This document shows positions 16,640 to 25,247 of a DNA stretch of 64,000 nt, piece by piece (the first letter of the stretch is position 1; the number at the start of each line of letters is the position of its first letter). The position numbers were made by a program, and so were the translations under genes. This stretch comes from Methanosarcina sp. KYL-1 (lineage in GTDB: Archaea; Halobacteriota; Methanosarcinia; Methanosarcinales; Methanosarcinaceae). The notes under the pieces are model-generated. The model worked only from the letters and a program-made list of their open reading frames with translations, had not been told where the DNA came from and searched no databases. The DNA lies in the NCBI RefSeq assembly GCF_024372725.1, contig NZ_VOUA01000017.1, forward strand, positions 1 through 64,000. Reading direction: 5' to 3'.

Positions 16640-16996
16640 GACTCCTCGATATATAGTAAACTTTTAATAAATATCTTTCGTAATTGTGCCACAATTAACC
16701 TATTCCAAGCCAAAAATATACCTTCTTCAGCCCATAAAGCCGGGCAATGAAGGGATGAAATAATCCTGAATGGAATAATCCTGAATGAAAGAATCATCAG
16801 GAAAAATCCACGAGGAAATATAGAAAAAGTATAAAAAAATTCAGAGAATCATTCGGGGAGTAGCCTGGAAAAAGCAATGGAAATCTGAAAAAAGCGAGGA
16901 AAAACAGAAGGCATCAGAATTGCTTTTCAATCCCGGAAGGCGGGATTTTAAGGGTGCTAAATAATTTAATGGGAAGAAAATTTTAAAATCGTTTAG
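16640..16996. promoter_or_regulatory. Intergenic region upstream of the regulator and of small-RNA candidate A
   Basis: I see no gene. TATA-like AT-rich sequence for the leftward regulator lies at about 16650-16675 (AGTAAACTTTTAATAAATATC on the plus strand). The rest is A-rich and runs into the conserved promoter of RNA candidate A (TCGTTTAGGTTATATACC, 16989-17006). Confidence 0.5.
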
Positions 16997-17027
16997 GTTA
17001 TATACCTCCGTAACATAAAGAGAAAGT

Positions 17028-17132
17028 CGACGGTTAAGAGTTAAGGGGTTTTTCTCTTAATCGTATGGGGTTGAATCACACAATTGGGAGCCGAATCAGA
17101 GGTGGCATAAAGGCTCCCAATCAAGAGGGAAA
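17028..17132 (+). ncRNA. Candidate small RNA A (two hairpins, conserved linker)
   Basis: A TATA box, GGTTATATACC (16996-17006), lies about 25-30 bp before a structured segment. Hairpin 1 pairs GGTTAAGAG (17032-17040) with CTCTTAATC (17054-17062). A linker containing ATGGGGTTGAATCA follows, and hairpin 2 pairs ATTGGGAGCC (17083-17092) with GGCTCCCAAT (17112-17121) perfectly over 10 bp. A second locus at 17628 has the same architecture and the same linker, while its stem sequences differ yet still pair. This is covariation, which supports a real RNA. It has no ORF. Ends are estimated from promoter distance and structure. Confidence 0.72.
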
Positions 17133-17380
17133 AATTTTAAAAGGTTCTATTTCATAACATACTCTGCAACTATATAATCTTTTTGAATTGTTAAACATTT
17201 AAAAGAATGATATATGACGTCGAATAAAAATATATGACTTATCCGGCTCTTTCTCTTTTCTACTCATTTGCTTAGTTCCACTCATTCCAACCATTTTGCA
17301 TTTTTTTCCAAATGTTTCCCACCATATCTGTAGGCAGTCGGGTGGAGATTTGTAGGGAAATACACAGGATAAGAATGATC

Positions 17381-17437
17381 AGTTATGAAAGAAGAAGACA
17401 GTTATGAAAGAAGAAGACAGGTATGAAAGAAGGAGCA
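17381..17437. repeat. Three 19-bp tandem repeats
   Basis: AGTTATGAAAGAAGAAGAC occurs at 17381 and 17400, and a diverged copy AGGTATGAAAGAAGGAGCA at 17419. The repeats lie between the two small-RNA candidates. Confidence 0.9.
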
Positions 17438-17627
17438 GTGTGGGGTTTTCGAGGAAAAGATCATATAAAATATTTCAATTGCGTTGAAATTTTAGAGGCA
17501 ATTAAAATATTTGATGCTAACAAAAATTAAAAGATATAGTAAATAATTTAACGTCGTTCAATATTTGAATAATAATGAATATTTTATGTCGTTTATGTTA
17601 TATATTTATAAACCGTAGAAAAAGAAT

Positions 17628-17718
17628 GTAGATTGAGAGTTTAAAGGGTTTCCTCTCAATCTCATGGGGTTGGATCATCGATAGGGGCCTCTGGACGGGA
17701 AACAATGGGTCCCTATCT
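17628..17718 (+). ncRNA. Candidate small RNA B (homologue of A, about 600 bp downstream)
   Basis: The TATA region GTTATATATTTATAAA (17598-17613) is preceded by GTCGTTTAT, as at locus A. Hairpin 1 pairs GATTGAGAG (17631-17639) with CTCTCAATC (17653-17661), a perfect 9-bp stem. The linker TCATGGGGTTGGATCA matches locus A nearly base for base. Hairpin 2 pairs ATAGGGGCC (17681-17689) with GGTCCCTAT (17707-17715), with one G-U pair. Compared with A, several stem positions change on both sides and keep pairing. The two loci are offset by 599 bp, consistent with a tandem duplication of promoter plus RNA. Targets are unknown. Confidence 0.72.
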
Positions 17719-18305
17719 ACTACTCAAAAACTATCGTGAGGCTTGAATTCTTTTCTAATTGGAGCTCTTTTATTTGAAATTCTTTGATCTGGAATTTCTG
17801 TTATTTGAAGTTTCTTTTATTAGAGAGATATTATAAATTTCCATTCCCATGACCCCACATATTATGAAATCATAGAGCTTGATTCAATAAACCATAGTGC
17901 TTGCTTCTAATGATTAGACTATTTTCCGCAAGTAACTAAGTATTTCACCCCTTGACCCGGCCGTAAAGCCAGGTTTCCCTGAAATTCTTAATACAATTAA
18001 AATGAACTATTTTTTATAAGTAATTGATCATAAATAAAACTTGTGAGTGAAATCGCTGATTTCAAAAAAAGAGAGGAAGATCAGGAGACGAATAGAGGAG
18101 ATCCGGACTGTTACCCGATTATTAGGTCCAGAAGTCCTTTTATTAAGAGGTCTCTTTTATTAAGAAGTCCTTTTTATTACTATAAACATCATTTGTAACA
18201 TGAATGAAATACAGAATTTATAAATATTATCCGAAGAATACGAAACAGTCACATAAAAATTAATCACAGATATCCTGAAATAAATAGGAAGTAGGAGATA
18301 ATAAC
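17719..18305. promoter_or_regulatory. Gene-free AT-rich region and leader of the FmdE-like gene
   Basis: I find no gene or clear RNA. Short direct repeats of TCCTTTTTATTA / AGGTCTCTTTTATTAAGAAG lie at about 18130-18178. AT-rich TATA-like stretches at about 18205-18230 may drive the gene at 18306, whose ribosome binding site is GTAGGAGATAAT. Confidence 0.4.
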
Positions 18306-18887
18306 TTGGACTTCGATACCGCTGCGAAATTTCACGGACACGTCTGTCCCGGCCTCTCGATAGGATACAGGGTGGCAACGCTTGCTGCCGACCGCTTCAA
18401 AGACCGGAGTGAAGATGAAGAACTTGTAGCCGTCGTGGAAAACAGGTCATGTTCCGTGGACGCCATCCAGGTTGTCAACGGCTGCACCTGCGGAAAAGGA
18501 AACCTTATCTTTAAGGACCACGGGAAGCACGTATACACCTTCTTCAAGAGAGGAGACAAAAAAGCCCTGAGAATTGCCCTGAGATCCGACGTCCTGCCCC
18601 AGGATGAAAGGCACACGGCTCTTTTTGCAAAACTGAGGGCGGGCACAGCAAGCCCGGAAGAAGCAAAGGAATTCAGGACCTCGCATGAAGCCAAGAGCCG
18701 AAGAGTGCTGGAGATGCCCGAAGAAGAGCTCTTCTGGATCTCGGAAGTGGAAAATGAACCCCCTGAAAAAGCAATAATCTACCCAACCCTGATCTGCAGC
18801 GAATGCGGGGAAGGTTTCATGGAACCCCTCGGCAGGGTGAAGAACGGAAAAATAGTCTGCATCCCCTGCTTTGAAGCAATAAAATGA
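18306..18887 (+). CDS. FmdE-family protein with C-terminal zinc ribbon
   Basis: This 193-residue protein is of the family named for subunit E of molybdenum formylmethanofuran dehydrogenase. It is not a core catalytic subunit and its role is unclear. The hallmark FHGHVCPGLSIGYR is at residues 8-21, with Cys and His likely binding a metal, and a second Cys motif is DAIQVVNGCTCGKGNL (about 53-68). The C-terminal treble-clef or zinc ribbon is CSECGEGF...CIPCFEAIK. The TTG start at 18306 is supported by AGGAG eight bases upstream. The stop overlaps a possible upstream start of the next gene, so the two are cotranscribed. Confidence 0.9.
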   Translation: MDFDTAAKFHGHVCPGLSIGYRVATLAADRFKDRSEDEELVAVVENRSCSVDAIQVVNGCTCGKGNLIFKDHGKHVYTFFKRGDKKALRIALRSDVLPQDERHTALFAKLRAGTASPEEAKEFRTSHEAKSRRVLEMPEEELFWISEVENEPPEKAIIYPTLICSECGEGFMEPLGRVKNGKIVCIPCFEAIK

Positions 18888-18901
18888 GGCAGGGTAGAGA
18901 A

Positions 18902-19318
18902 ATGGATGAAAAAGACCCTGAAACCATAGAATTTGTCCCGATAGGCTACGTGGAAAACGACTATACTGAACCGGCATATGACGAAAAAGTCTACCAGAAG
19001 GTTTCAAAGATTGTCCTCAGGGAAGAACTGACAGCGGGGCTTTACAGGATAGAAGATTTCGAAAAACTGTACATCATCTTTAATTTCAGCAAATCAAAAG
19101 GTTACGAACTTGTACAGCGCCGCCGCTACGACGGGAAGGTCTCAGGCGTCTTTGCATGCAGGAGCCCACACCGCCCCAACGGGATCGGCCTGACCCTGGT
19201 CGAGCTTTTTAAGGTTGAGGACAACGTCCTCCACGTAAAGGGCCTGGACGCAATAAACGGGACCCCGGTCCTGGACATAAAACCTTACATAAAAGAAATA
19301 GAAGAAGGCACGGACTGA
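18902..19318 (+). CDS. trmO: TrmO/TsaA-family tRNA methyltransferase (m6t6A37)
   Basis: Family members N6-methylate t6A37 of tRNA-Thr using S-adenosylmethionine with an unusual beta-barrel fold. Read from the ATG at 18902 the protein has 138 residues. Hallmarks are IGYVENDY, the FEKLYIIFNF strand, VFACRSPHRPNGIGLTLVEL (the TsaA signature with the SPxRPNxIG motif) and LDAINGTPVLDIKPYI. An in-frame ATG at 18884 overlaps the TGA of the FmdE-like gene (ATGA) and would add six residues. I prefer 18902, which has GGCAGGG upstream. It ends in a convergent gap before the CobN-like gene. Confidence 0.88.
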   Translation: MDEKDPETIEFVPIGYVENDYTEPAYDEKVYQKVSKIVLREELTAGLYRIEDFEKLYIIFNFSKSKGYELVQRRRYDGKVSGVFACRSPHRPNGIGLTLVELFKVEDNVLHVKGLDAINGTPVLDIKPYIKEIEEGTD

Positions 19319-19463
19319 AAGAAAAGTAAAATAGGGAAAAAAGAGAAAAAAACAGAGAAAACGAGAAGGGCTTTTTTAGTAACTGAAAAGAAGCATTTTA
19401 TCCCGAAAAGAAGAGAAAAAGGGAAAAAATCCCTTTTTCAAATTTTACTTACATCTTTTTTGT

Positions 19464-22400
19464 TTACATTTTCTTCTTCCGCATCCCCAGGTAAATTCCG
19501 CCGGCTGCGACCAGTACGAAGAGGGTTCCTACAATGTCGGCGCCTGAGAAGGATATGCCTCCTTCATCCTCATTTTCTACAGACTCTTTTGTCATCTCAT
19601 AGCCTTCCACATAATTCGAGTCAGCAGATTTCGGGACAGCGGGTGCAGGTTCAGGGGAATCAACCCCATACCCGGCATCACTCTGGACAAGGGTCTGGTT
19701 GCTGCCCTCTGCACTCCGGACCACCGGAGTAGAACTACCTTTATTTCCGCTGCTGCTGTGTTTTTCAGGTTTATCTTGCTCAAGCTGCTGCTTTGTAGCC
19801 GCTTCGATTGCATCGCTGAAACCGGGCACAGAGACAAGGCCTGCAACATAGCTGTTGAGGGTCGGGTTTCCGCAGGTGTGGTGGCAGCAGGTGACCCCAT
19901 CGTTCACAACGGATTCTGCATATTCCGCAGCCAGGCTTTTGAGGACTTCATCCGAGGCGTCCCAGTTGCCCTTGAGTGCAGTCTCCAGCATCCGTGCAGT
20001 TATGGCCTGGTAGGCATAGGGATTGCTGTCCTTGAGCCAGTCGCTGAGTTCCTGGTCACCGACATAGGTCTGGTACACCCGGTTCCAGACATCGTCGCTG
20101 ATGAGGTCAGGGTTTACGGCTTCCCAGCCCCAGAGGTTTTCAAGGAAATCCGCCATCTCGGCTGCCCCTGCATACCCGTTTTGCTGCATCCCCTCAATCC
20201 AGGTTGGGTTGAAGTACCTGGCATACAGTTCTTTTTCAAGGAAAGAACCGAGGGTTTCCACCATTTCACTGCCAGGTTCCCGGAGATTGAAGATAAAGGA
20301 TTCGGGATACTCCCCCCCGGATGCGTACTTTACGGCAAGGTTCAGGCCTCCGAGGTACTGGAAAAACTCGTCGGTGTCCAGGACACCGTAGGTATTCGAA
20401 CTCCGGCTGTGCAGGGTGACCTCAACATCCCTGAGGTTGTCTGTGAAGAAGGCTTCATTTTCAAGCTCTTCACATCCCGTAAAATCTGCAAGGCTTTCGC
20501 CCCAGATGTATTCGCCGTAAGCATTGCTCATCTTGCTGATGTAAAGTTCGGCAAGCTCATCCGTATCGTTCCAGGTGTTGCTTGCAGAAACCACATTGCT
20601 CATGCCTGTACCGTATGCCCCGTCTGCAGGCCCGAAAATTCTGAGAGTTGCAACCTGCCAGGAAAGGGTCTCGTTTTGCAGGGTCTTGTTCAGTTCGGAA
20701 GCAAGGGTTTTCGTGTTTTCAAGGACATAGTTGGGGTATTCCTCAGTGCCCGGAAACTCGGACCCGTCACATACAGTCCTCACCGCATAATCGATCAACC
20801 GAATGTTGTTCGGGTAAGTGTCCCTGTACAGCCCCGAAATCTGGACCATGACGTCAATACGCGGCCTTCCGAGCTCTTCGTCCGGAATGAAGACCAGGTC
20901 GTCGTAGCTGTCAAAGTCCTCGTCCTCATCTTCAAAGTCCGGTTTGACCCCTAGTAGGTAGAGGATCTGGGCTTCCATGACACCCTCATTGCGGGTAGTC
21001 TCCCCTGCCCAGAGGACATAAGCAACCTTTTGCGGATAGCTGCCGTTGTGGCTTTCCCGGTACTGCCCGAGCATCTCATCAGCCATCTCGGTCCCGAGTA
21101 TCCAGGCTTCTTCGGAGGGAATTTCTTCAGGGTCAAAGGAGTAGAAGTTCCGGCCCGAAGGCAGGGTATCCGGGTCCCTTACAGGGTCTCCCCCGGCATT
21201 CGGTTCGATAAACCTGCCGTCAAGGGCTTTTAAGACCTGGTTGATTTCGTCCTTGCCCCCGGCAAGCAGGGCCGCATATGCACCGGCTGTTTCAAGGTCT
21301 GCAGTAAGGGTTGAGTTCTCGCCGCAGTTCAGCACAAATGCCTGGGCCCCTGCAGGGCTGCTGCCCTGCAGAAGGACACATTCAAGAAGGGCGAATTCGG
21401 CCTCATCGGAATTATTGTATCCGGAAAGAGCCGGGTCAAAGCAGAACTCGACGTGGGCTTCAAAAGGCTGTCCGAGCATGGAGTTTACCATCCCGACCAG
21501 TTCGTCTCCTTCAGGGGACGTCCCGAGAACATGCAGGCCGTAGGGCATGGCGGTGCTTTTGAGTTCTTCGAGAATGTCTCCGAGCTCGTCCAGGAAAATA
21601 TCCTCAAAGACCTGGTCATCTTCGGCAAGGCTCATGTTCAATTGTTCATCCAGGCCCAGTTCTTCGGTAAGGTTCAGGATTTCTGCCTTATGCATCTCCA
21701 CTATTTCTTCTTCCATGCCCATATCCACGGAATTCGTGTACTCAAGGACGGCTTTGTCAAGCTCTGCGTATTTCCCGTAAAGCCCTGCTTCGAGGACCGG
21801 CGGTATGAGATGGTCAATAACGACGGCATTTCCCCTGCGCTTGGCCTGGATTCCTTCCCCGAGCCCGTCCATTACGTACGGGTAAATTACGGGAATATCG
21901 CCGTTCATCAGGGCCGGCCAGTCCTCGCAGGAGAGGAAGAACTGTTTTCCGGGCAGCCATTCCACGGTCCCATGCCTGCCCATGTTCACCATGGCATCAG
22001 CCCCGTATTCATTTTGGAGCCAGAGGTAAAAGGCGATGTACTGGTGATGGGGAGGCAGGTCTTTGGAATGGTAGAGGGCATCATTGTCCTGCAGCCAGCC
22101 CCTGGTAGGCTGGGGAGCAAGGATCACTCCGTCTCCGACTTCGATTTTCGGGATTACGAGGAATTTCCCACTCTCGTTTTCATAGACCATAATCTGCCCG
22201 GGAGCTTCACCCCACTGGGAAATTACTTCCCGCTGCCGCTCTTCAGGCAGGGCTTCGAACCACTCACTGTAAGTAGAATTGGGAATAAGGGCAACGTCCC
22301 CTTCATCAACCAGCCGGTCAAGCTCCCCCGGAGCCCAGGTCCCTATATTCGTGCCCTGCACCAGCATAAGGTCCGTGAGCTCGCTCCCGTTCGGGATGCT

Positions 22401-24710
22401 GGCAGAGTCCACGGCATAACCCGCATCAGCCATTCCCTCAAGGAGATTGCAGATGCTCGGGGCAACATCAAGGTAAGAAGCTCCTATCCCGTCCTTTCCG
22501 CAGCCGTGGTTGTAATAGATAATCGCAACCTTCTTTTCGGCTTCCGGGGTCCTTTCCGGGGAAAGCTCGACCTGGGCCAGGGTGCGGTTTACGAGCCACT
22601 CAACCTGCCCGGGAACGGAAACGTAGATTTCTTCCTCGGTTTCAGGATCAAGATCGATAGTAGAAATCATGATAGGGTCAATGAACCCGTACCATTCAGG
22701 CCTGTAGATCCTCATCATGCTGTCAGCCGGAAGAGGGCTGCTGCTTTCGTTCCATTCCGTGTAGTTCAGGTAACCGTTCAGGACTCCGTTGATAAGGGGG
22801 ATGTCCAGCCCTTCGGTGTCAAAATAGTTCCCACGGTACGTAAAGGAGATGAGGGCGTCCACGTATGTCTCGGTCTCGTTTCTTATGAAGGGGTCACAGG
22901 GATTGGAGGAATCCCCGTAGAAAGTAAGCACGTTAACGCCCCTGGACTCAAACTCCCGGATGAGGGTATCAAAAGGCTCTATCCTGTTAGGGTAGTAAGA
23001 GACATAAAAAGCCATTCCGATGGTAGGGGCGCTTGCATTGTAACGGTGCCCGCCGTCCTCCCGGTTTGCATACCAGGCAAGGTATTCCTCGTAACTTTCG
23101 GCAAAATAAAGCTGTGAGCCGTTAACAAAGTCAGGATGATAGATCGCTCTTGCAGGAGGGCCTATGGGAGCTTCCGCGTTCAGGTCCTCTCTCCCGTAAT
23201 ATTCATTTGCAAGGTAGAAAACCATATAATCCAGGTTCCGGTCATCGGCAGCCAGGTTCGCCCAGTAACCCTGGAGATAGGCTTTCAGTGCAGCTTCATC
23301 TTCAAGCCCTGAGGGGACATAAGGGATATTATCAGGCAGTGTCGTTGTCTGGCCTATGACCACCGCACCGTTTGCAATTGCCTCTGCAATATCATCCTGC
23401 AGCACGTCAGCACTTTGCGTGAACATATTGATGTAAATAATATCCATGCTGCCGAAATCGATCTCATTGTGGCTTTCCAGGTTATTGGGCGTAAAATAAC
23501 TGACAGTGAGGTTCAGGTCACTGTTACTGTTAAGCCTGTTTACCGCAGTCTCAAGCTGGAAGTCGTACCTGTACCCCGTGATAATCGAGACGTTCAGGTG
23601 AGGGCTGTTTGAGAGGTCTGTATACTTTTCTTTTAAAAGCACGACCGTAGCGTTACCTTTTGAGGTACCCTTCGTAGTAACGGTGTAACCGGAAAGAGAA
23701 GACCTGTTAAGGTAGCCCAGTACATCAGCAGGTTCAACAAGACTCTCGGAACTGATGGTAATATTTACGTCACTCAAATCGCTGCCGTTTAAAACAGCAT
23801 CTCCATCGCCTGTGTACCACTGCCATGTTTTGTACATTGAAGAATAGGAATAACAGGCAGAAAGCAGCGCATATTCACCGTTGGGAAGGTCTTCGAAGAA
23901 ATAGTGACCTTCGGAATTGCTGGTGGTATTTGCCATTAATTTCCCGGAACCGTCCGTAAGGACAACGGTAGCATTAGCTTTGGGGGTGCCCTTTGTAGTA
24001 ACGGTGTAACCGGAAAGAGAAGACCTGTTAAGGTAACTCAGTACATCAGCAGGTTCAACAAGACTCTCGGAACTGATGGTAATATTTACGTCACTCAAAT
24101 CGCTGCCGTCTACAAAGGCATCTCCATCGCCTGTGTACCACTGCCAGGTTTTGTACATTGAAGAATAGGAATAACAGGCAGAAAGCAGCGCATATTCACC
24201 GTTGGGAAGGTCTTCGAAGAAATAGTGACCTTCGGAATCGCTGGTGGTATTTGCCATTAATTTCCCGGAACCATCCGTAAGGACAACGGTAGCATTAGCT
24301 TTGGGGGTACCCTTTGTAGTAACGGTGTAACCGGAAAGAGAAGACCTGTTCAGGTAACCCAGTACATCAGCAGGCTCAACAAGACTCTCGGAACTGATGG
24401 TAATATTTACGTCACTCAAATCGCTGCCGTTTACAACAGCATCTCCATCGCCTGTGTACCACTGCCATGTTTTGTACATTGAAGAATAGGAATAACAGGC
24501 AGAAAGCAGCGCATATTCACCGTCGGGAAGGTCTTCGAAGAAATAATAACCTTCGGGATCACTGGTGGTATTTGCAACAAGTTCATACTGAACACCTTCA
24601 CTTCCGGATGCGGGAGCCGAAACCAGAAGCAAAAGCAGTAAAAATACCAATCCAAAAACTTTAGCTTTTTGTGCAGGGTTTTTTAGTACCTCATTTCGAA
24701 TTCTTTTCAT
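19464..24710 (-). CDS. Secreted, membrane-anchored CobN-like chelatase with three N-terminal repeat modules
   Basis: CobN is normally the cytoplasmic large subunit of aerobic cobaltochelatase. This 1748-residue version has a signal peptide (FGLVFLLLLLLVSAPASGSE, about 19-38) and a C-terminal anchor (GADIVGTLFVLVAAGGIYLGMRKKKM). It should therefore sit outside the membrane, away from ATP and from CobS/CobT-type ATPases. Residues about 46-366 are three near-identical 107-residue modules (YFFEDLPNGEYALLSACYSY...) resembling CarboxypepD_reg/Cna-B folds. The CobN core follows with its signatures MGRHGTVEWLPGK and AVVIDHLIPP. A conserved GVTCCHHTCGNP motif precedes a Ser-rich stalk. The ATG has GAGGAGA upstream. 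It is a paralogue of the gene at 25248. It may bind or modify corrinoids, haem or F430-like tetrapyrroles at the surface; this is inference. Confidence 0.88.
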   Translation of the reverse strand: MKRIRNEVLKNPAQKAKVFGLVFLLLLLLVSAPASGSEGVQYELVANTTSDPEGYYFFEDLPDGEYALLSACYSYSSMYKTWQWYTGDGDAVVNGSDLSDVNITISSESLVEPADVLGYLNRSSLSGYTVTTKGTPKANATVVLTDGSGKLMANTTSDSEGHYFFEDLPNGEYALLSACYSYSSMYKTWQWYTGDGDAFVDGSDLSDVNITISSESLVEPADVLSYLNRSSLSGYTVTTKGTPKANATVVLTDGSGKLMANTTSNSEGHYFFEDLPNGEYALLSACYSYSSMYKTWQWYTGDGDAVLNGSDLSDVNITISSESLVEPADVLGYLNRSSLSGYTVTTKGTSKGNATVVLLKEKYTDLSNSPHLNVSIITGYRYDFQLETAVNRLNSNSDLNLTVSYFTPNNLESHNEIDFGSMDIIYINMFTQSADVLQDDIAEAIANGAVVIGQTTTLPDNIPYVPSGLEDEAALKAYLQGYWANLAADDRNLDYMVFYLANEYYGREDLNAEAPIGPPARAIYHPDFVNGSQLYFAESYEEYLAWYANREDGGHRYNASAPTIGMAFYVSYYPNRIEPFDTLIREFESRGVNVLTFYGDSSNPCDPFIRNETETYVDALISFTYRGNYFDTEGLDIPLINGVLNGYLNYTEWNESSSPLPADSMMRIYRPEWYGFIDPIMISTIDLDPETEEEIYVSVPGQVEWLVNRTLAQVELSPERTPEAEKKVAIIYYNHGCGKDGIGASYLDVAPSICNLLEGMADAGYAVDSASIPNGSELTDLMLVQGTNIGTWAPGELDRLVDEGDVALIPNSTYSEWFEALPEERQREVISQWGEAPGQIMVYENESGKFLVIPKIEVGDGVILAPQPTRGWLQDNDALYHSKDLPPHHQYIAFYLWLQNEYGADAMVNMGRHGTVEWLPGKQFFLSCEDWPALMNGDIPVIYPYVMDGLGEGIQAKRRGNAVVIDHLIPPVLEAGLYGKYAELDKAVLEYTNSVDMGMEEEIVEMHKAEILNLTEELGLDEQLNMSLAEDDQVFEDIFLDELGDILEELKSTAMPYGLHVLGTSPEGDELVGMVNSMLGQPFEAHVEFCFDPALSGYNNSDEAEFALLECVLLQGSSPAGAQAFVLNCGENSTLTADLETAGAYAALLAGGKDEINQVLKALDGRFIEPNAGGDPVRDPDTLPSGRNFYSFDPEEIPSEEAWILGTEMADEMLGQYRESHNGSYPQKVAYVLWAGETTRNEGVMEAQILYLLGVKPDFEDEDEDFDSYDDLVFIPDEELGRPRIDVMVQISGLYRDTYPNNIRLIDYAVRTVCDGSEFPGTEEYPNYVLENTKTLASELNKTLQNETLSWQVATLRIFGPADGAYGTGMSNVVSASNTWNDTDELAELYISKMSNAYGEYIWGESLADFTGCEELENEAFFTDNLRDVEVTLHSRSSNTYGVLDTDEFFQYLGGLNLAVKYASGGEYPESFIFNLREPGSEMVETLGSFLEKELYARYFNPTWIEGMQQNGYAGAAEMADFLENLWGWEAVNPDLISDDVWNRVYQTYVGDQELSDWLKDSNPYAYQAITARMLETALKGNWDASDEVLKSLAAEYAESVVNDGVTCCHHTCGNPTLNSYVAGLVSVPGFSDAIEAATKQQLEQDKPEKHSSSGNKGSSTPVVRSAEGSNQTLVQSDAGYGVDSPEPAPAVPKSADSNYVEGYEMTKESVENEDEGGISFSGADIVGTLFVLVAAGGIYLGMRKKKM
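23613..24575 (-). repeat. Three 321-bp in-frame direct repeats in the CobN-like gene
   Basis: The segment encoding the 107-residue module is repeated three times at a 321-bp pitch (for instance the GGTGGTATTTGCCATTAATT stretch recurs 321 bp later near 23925 and 24246). Identity is very high at the DNA level, which indicates recent expansion or ongoing gene conversion. Confidence 0.92.
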
Positions 24711-25059
24711 TGTATCTCCTCATGAAAAATTGGTTATGTAAGTCCTGGTGTGGGCTGGAACACCATGCTCGGGATTGCAAAGAGACGGTATCCAAAAAAC
24801 TAAACTGCCTTCCGTATGAGATCCGGAGAGGGAGCACAGCAGGGAAATACAGTTTCGTACGGACACGTTTCCTGGGGCTGAACGCAAGTTTACTTTCAAA
24901 AAGCCAAACGAATGCCTGAAGAGGTCAACCAGTAAATTATTGATACATTAACCATTAAGAATGTCTCGTTTTTTTGTGACAGTAGATCCCACCTTTTCCA
25001 GTCAACAGTCTCCACTTAGGGAACAACTCAAGTTGAGTTGATTTGTCATATAATCCCTA
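24711..25059 (-). promoter_or_regulatory. Long 5' leader and TATA region of the CobN-like gene at 19464
   Basis: No gene is seen in this gap. On the minus strand a TATA-like GGATTATATGAC (about 25045-25056) lies just downstream of the conserved element at 25060. That would give a leader of about 300 nt. I looked for cobalamin-riboswitch boxes here and saw none. Confidence 0.45.
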
Positions 25060-25103
25060 TTTTTTGGGTAATGTTCATTAGCCAAAAAGGTAACAATGGT
25101 AAC
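25060..25103 (-). promoter_or_regulatory. Conserved upstream element, copy 1 (shared by both CobN-like genes)
   Basis: Plus-strand TTTTTTGGGTAATGTTCATT, then AGCCAAAAAGGTAACAATGGTAAC in two parts, aligns with 30866-30905 upstream of the second CobN-like gene. Shared words are TTTTTGG.TAA, ATTAGC and AGGTAACA.TGGT, in the same order and spacing. In both cases the block lies directly upstream of a TATA-like sequence on the minus strand. A common regulator is the simplest reading. The remaining bases to 25247 hold the 3' flank of the next gene and nothing recognisable. Confidence 0.65.
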
Positions 25104-25247
25104 AAAAAGACAAAACACATGGAAAAAATAGCTCCGAGGTATAGAAAAATCCTTTAAATGAAAAATAATACGCACTTAACCATAAAAAGAGAAGAAGAAA
25201 AGAATTTGAGAGCACTGAAAAAATAATGCCCTCAGCCTATCAAAATC

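Noticed and set aside
16996-17006. NrpR-type nitrogen operator at RNA candidate A
   Set aside because: GGT-N5-ACC resembles but does not match the GGTA-N6-TACC type operator known from Methanosarcina, and it coincides with the TATA box.
19758-23117. Long open frames (398 and 554 codons) on the plus strand, opposite the CobN-like gene
   Set aside because: They are antisense to a well-supported CobN-like CDS, have no family resemblance, no ribosome binding sites and odd composition. GC-rich third positions of the real gene explain the open frames.
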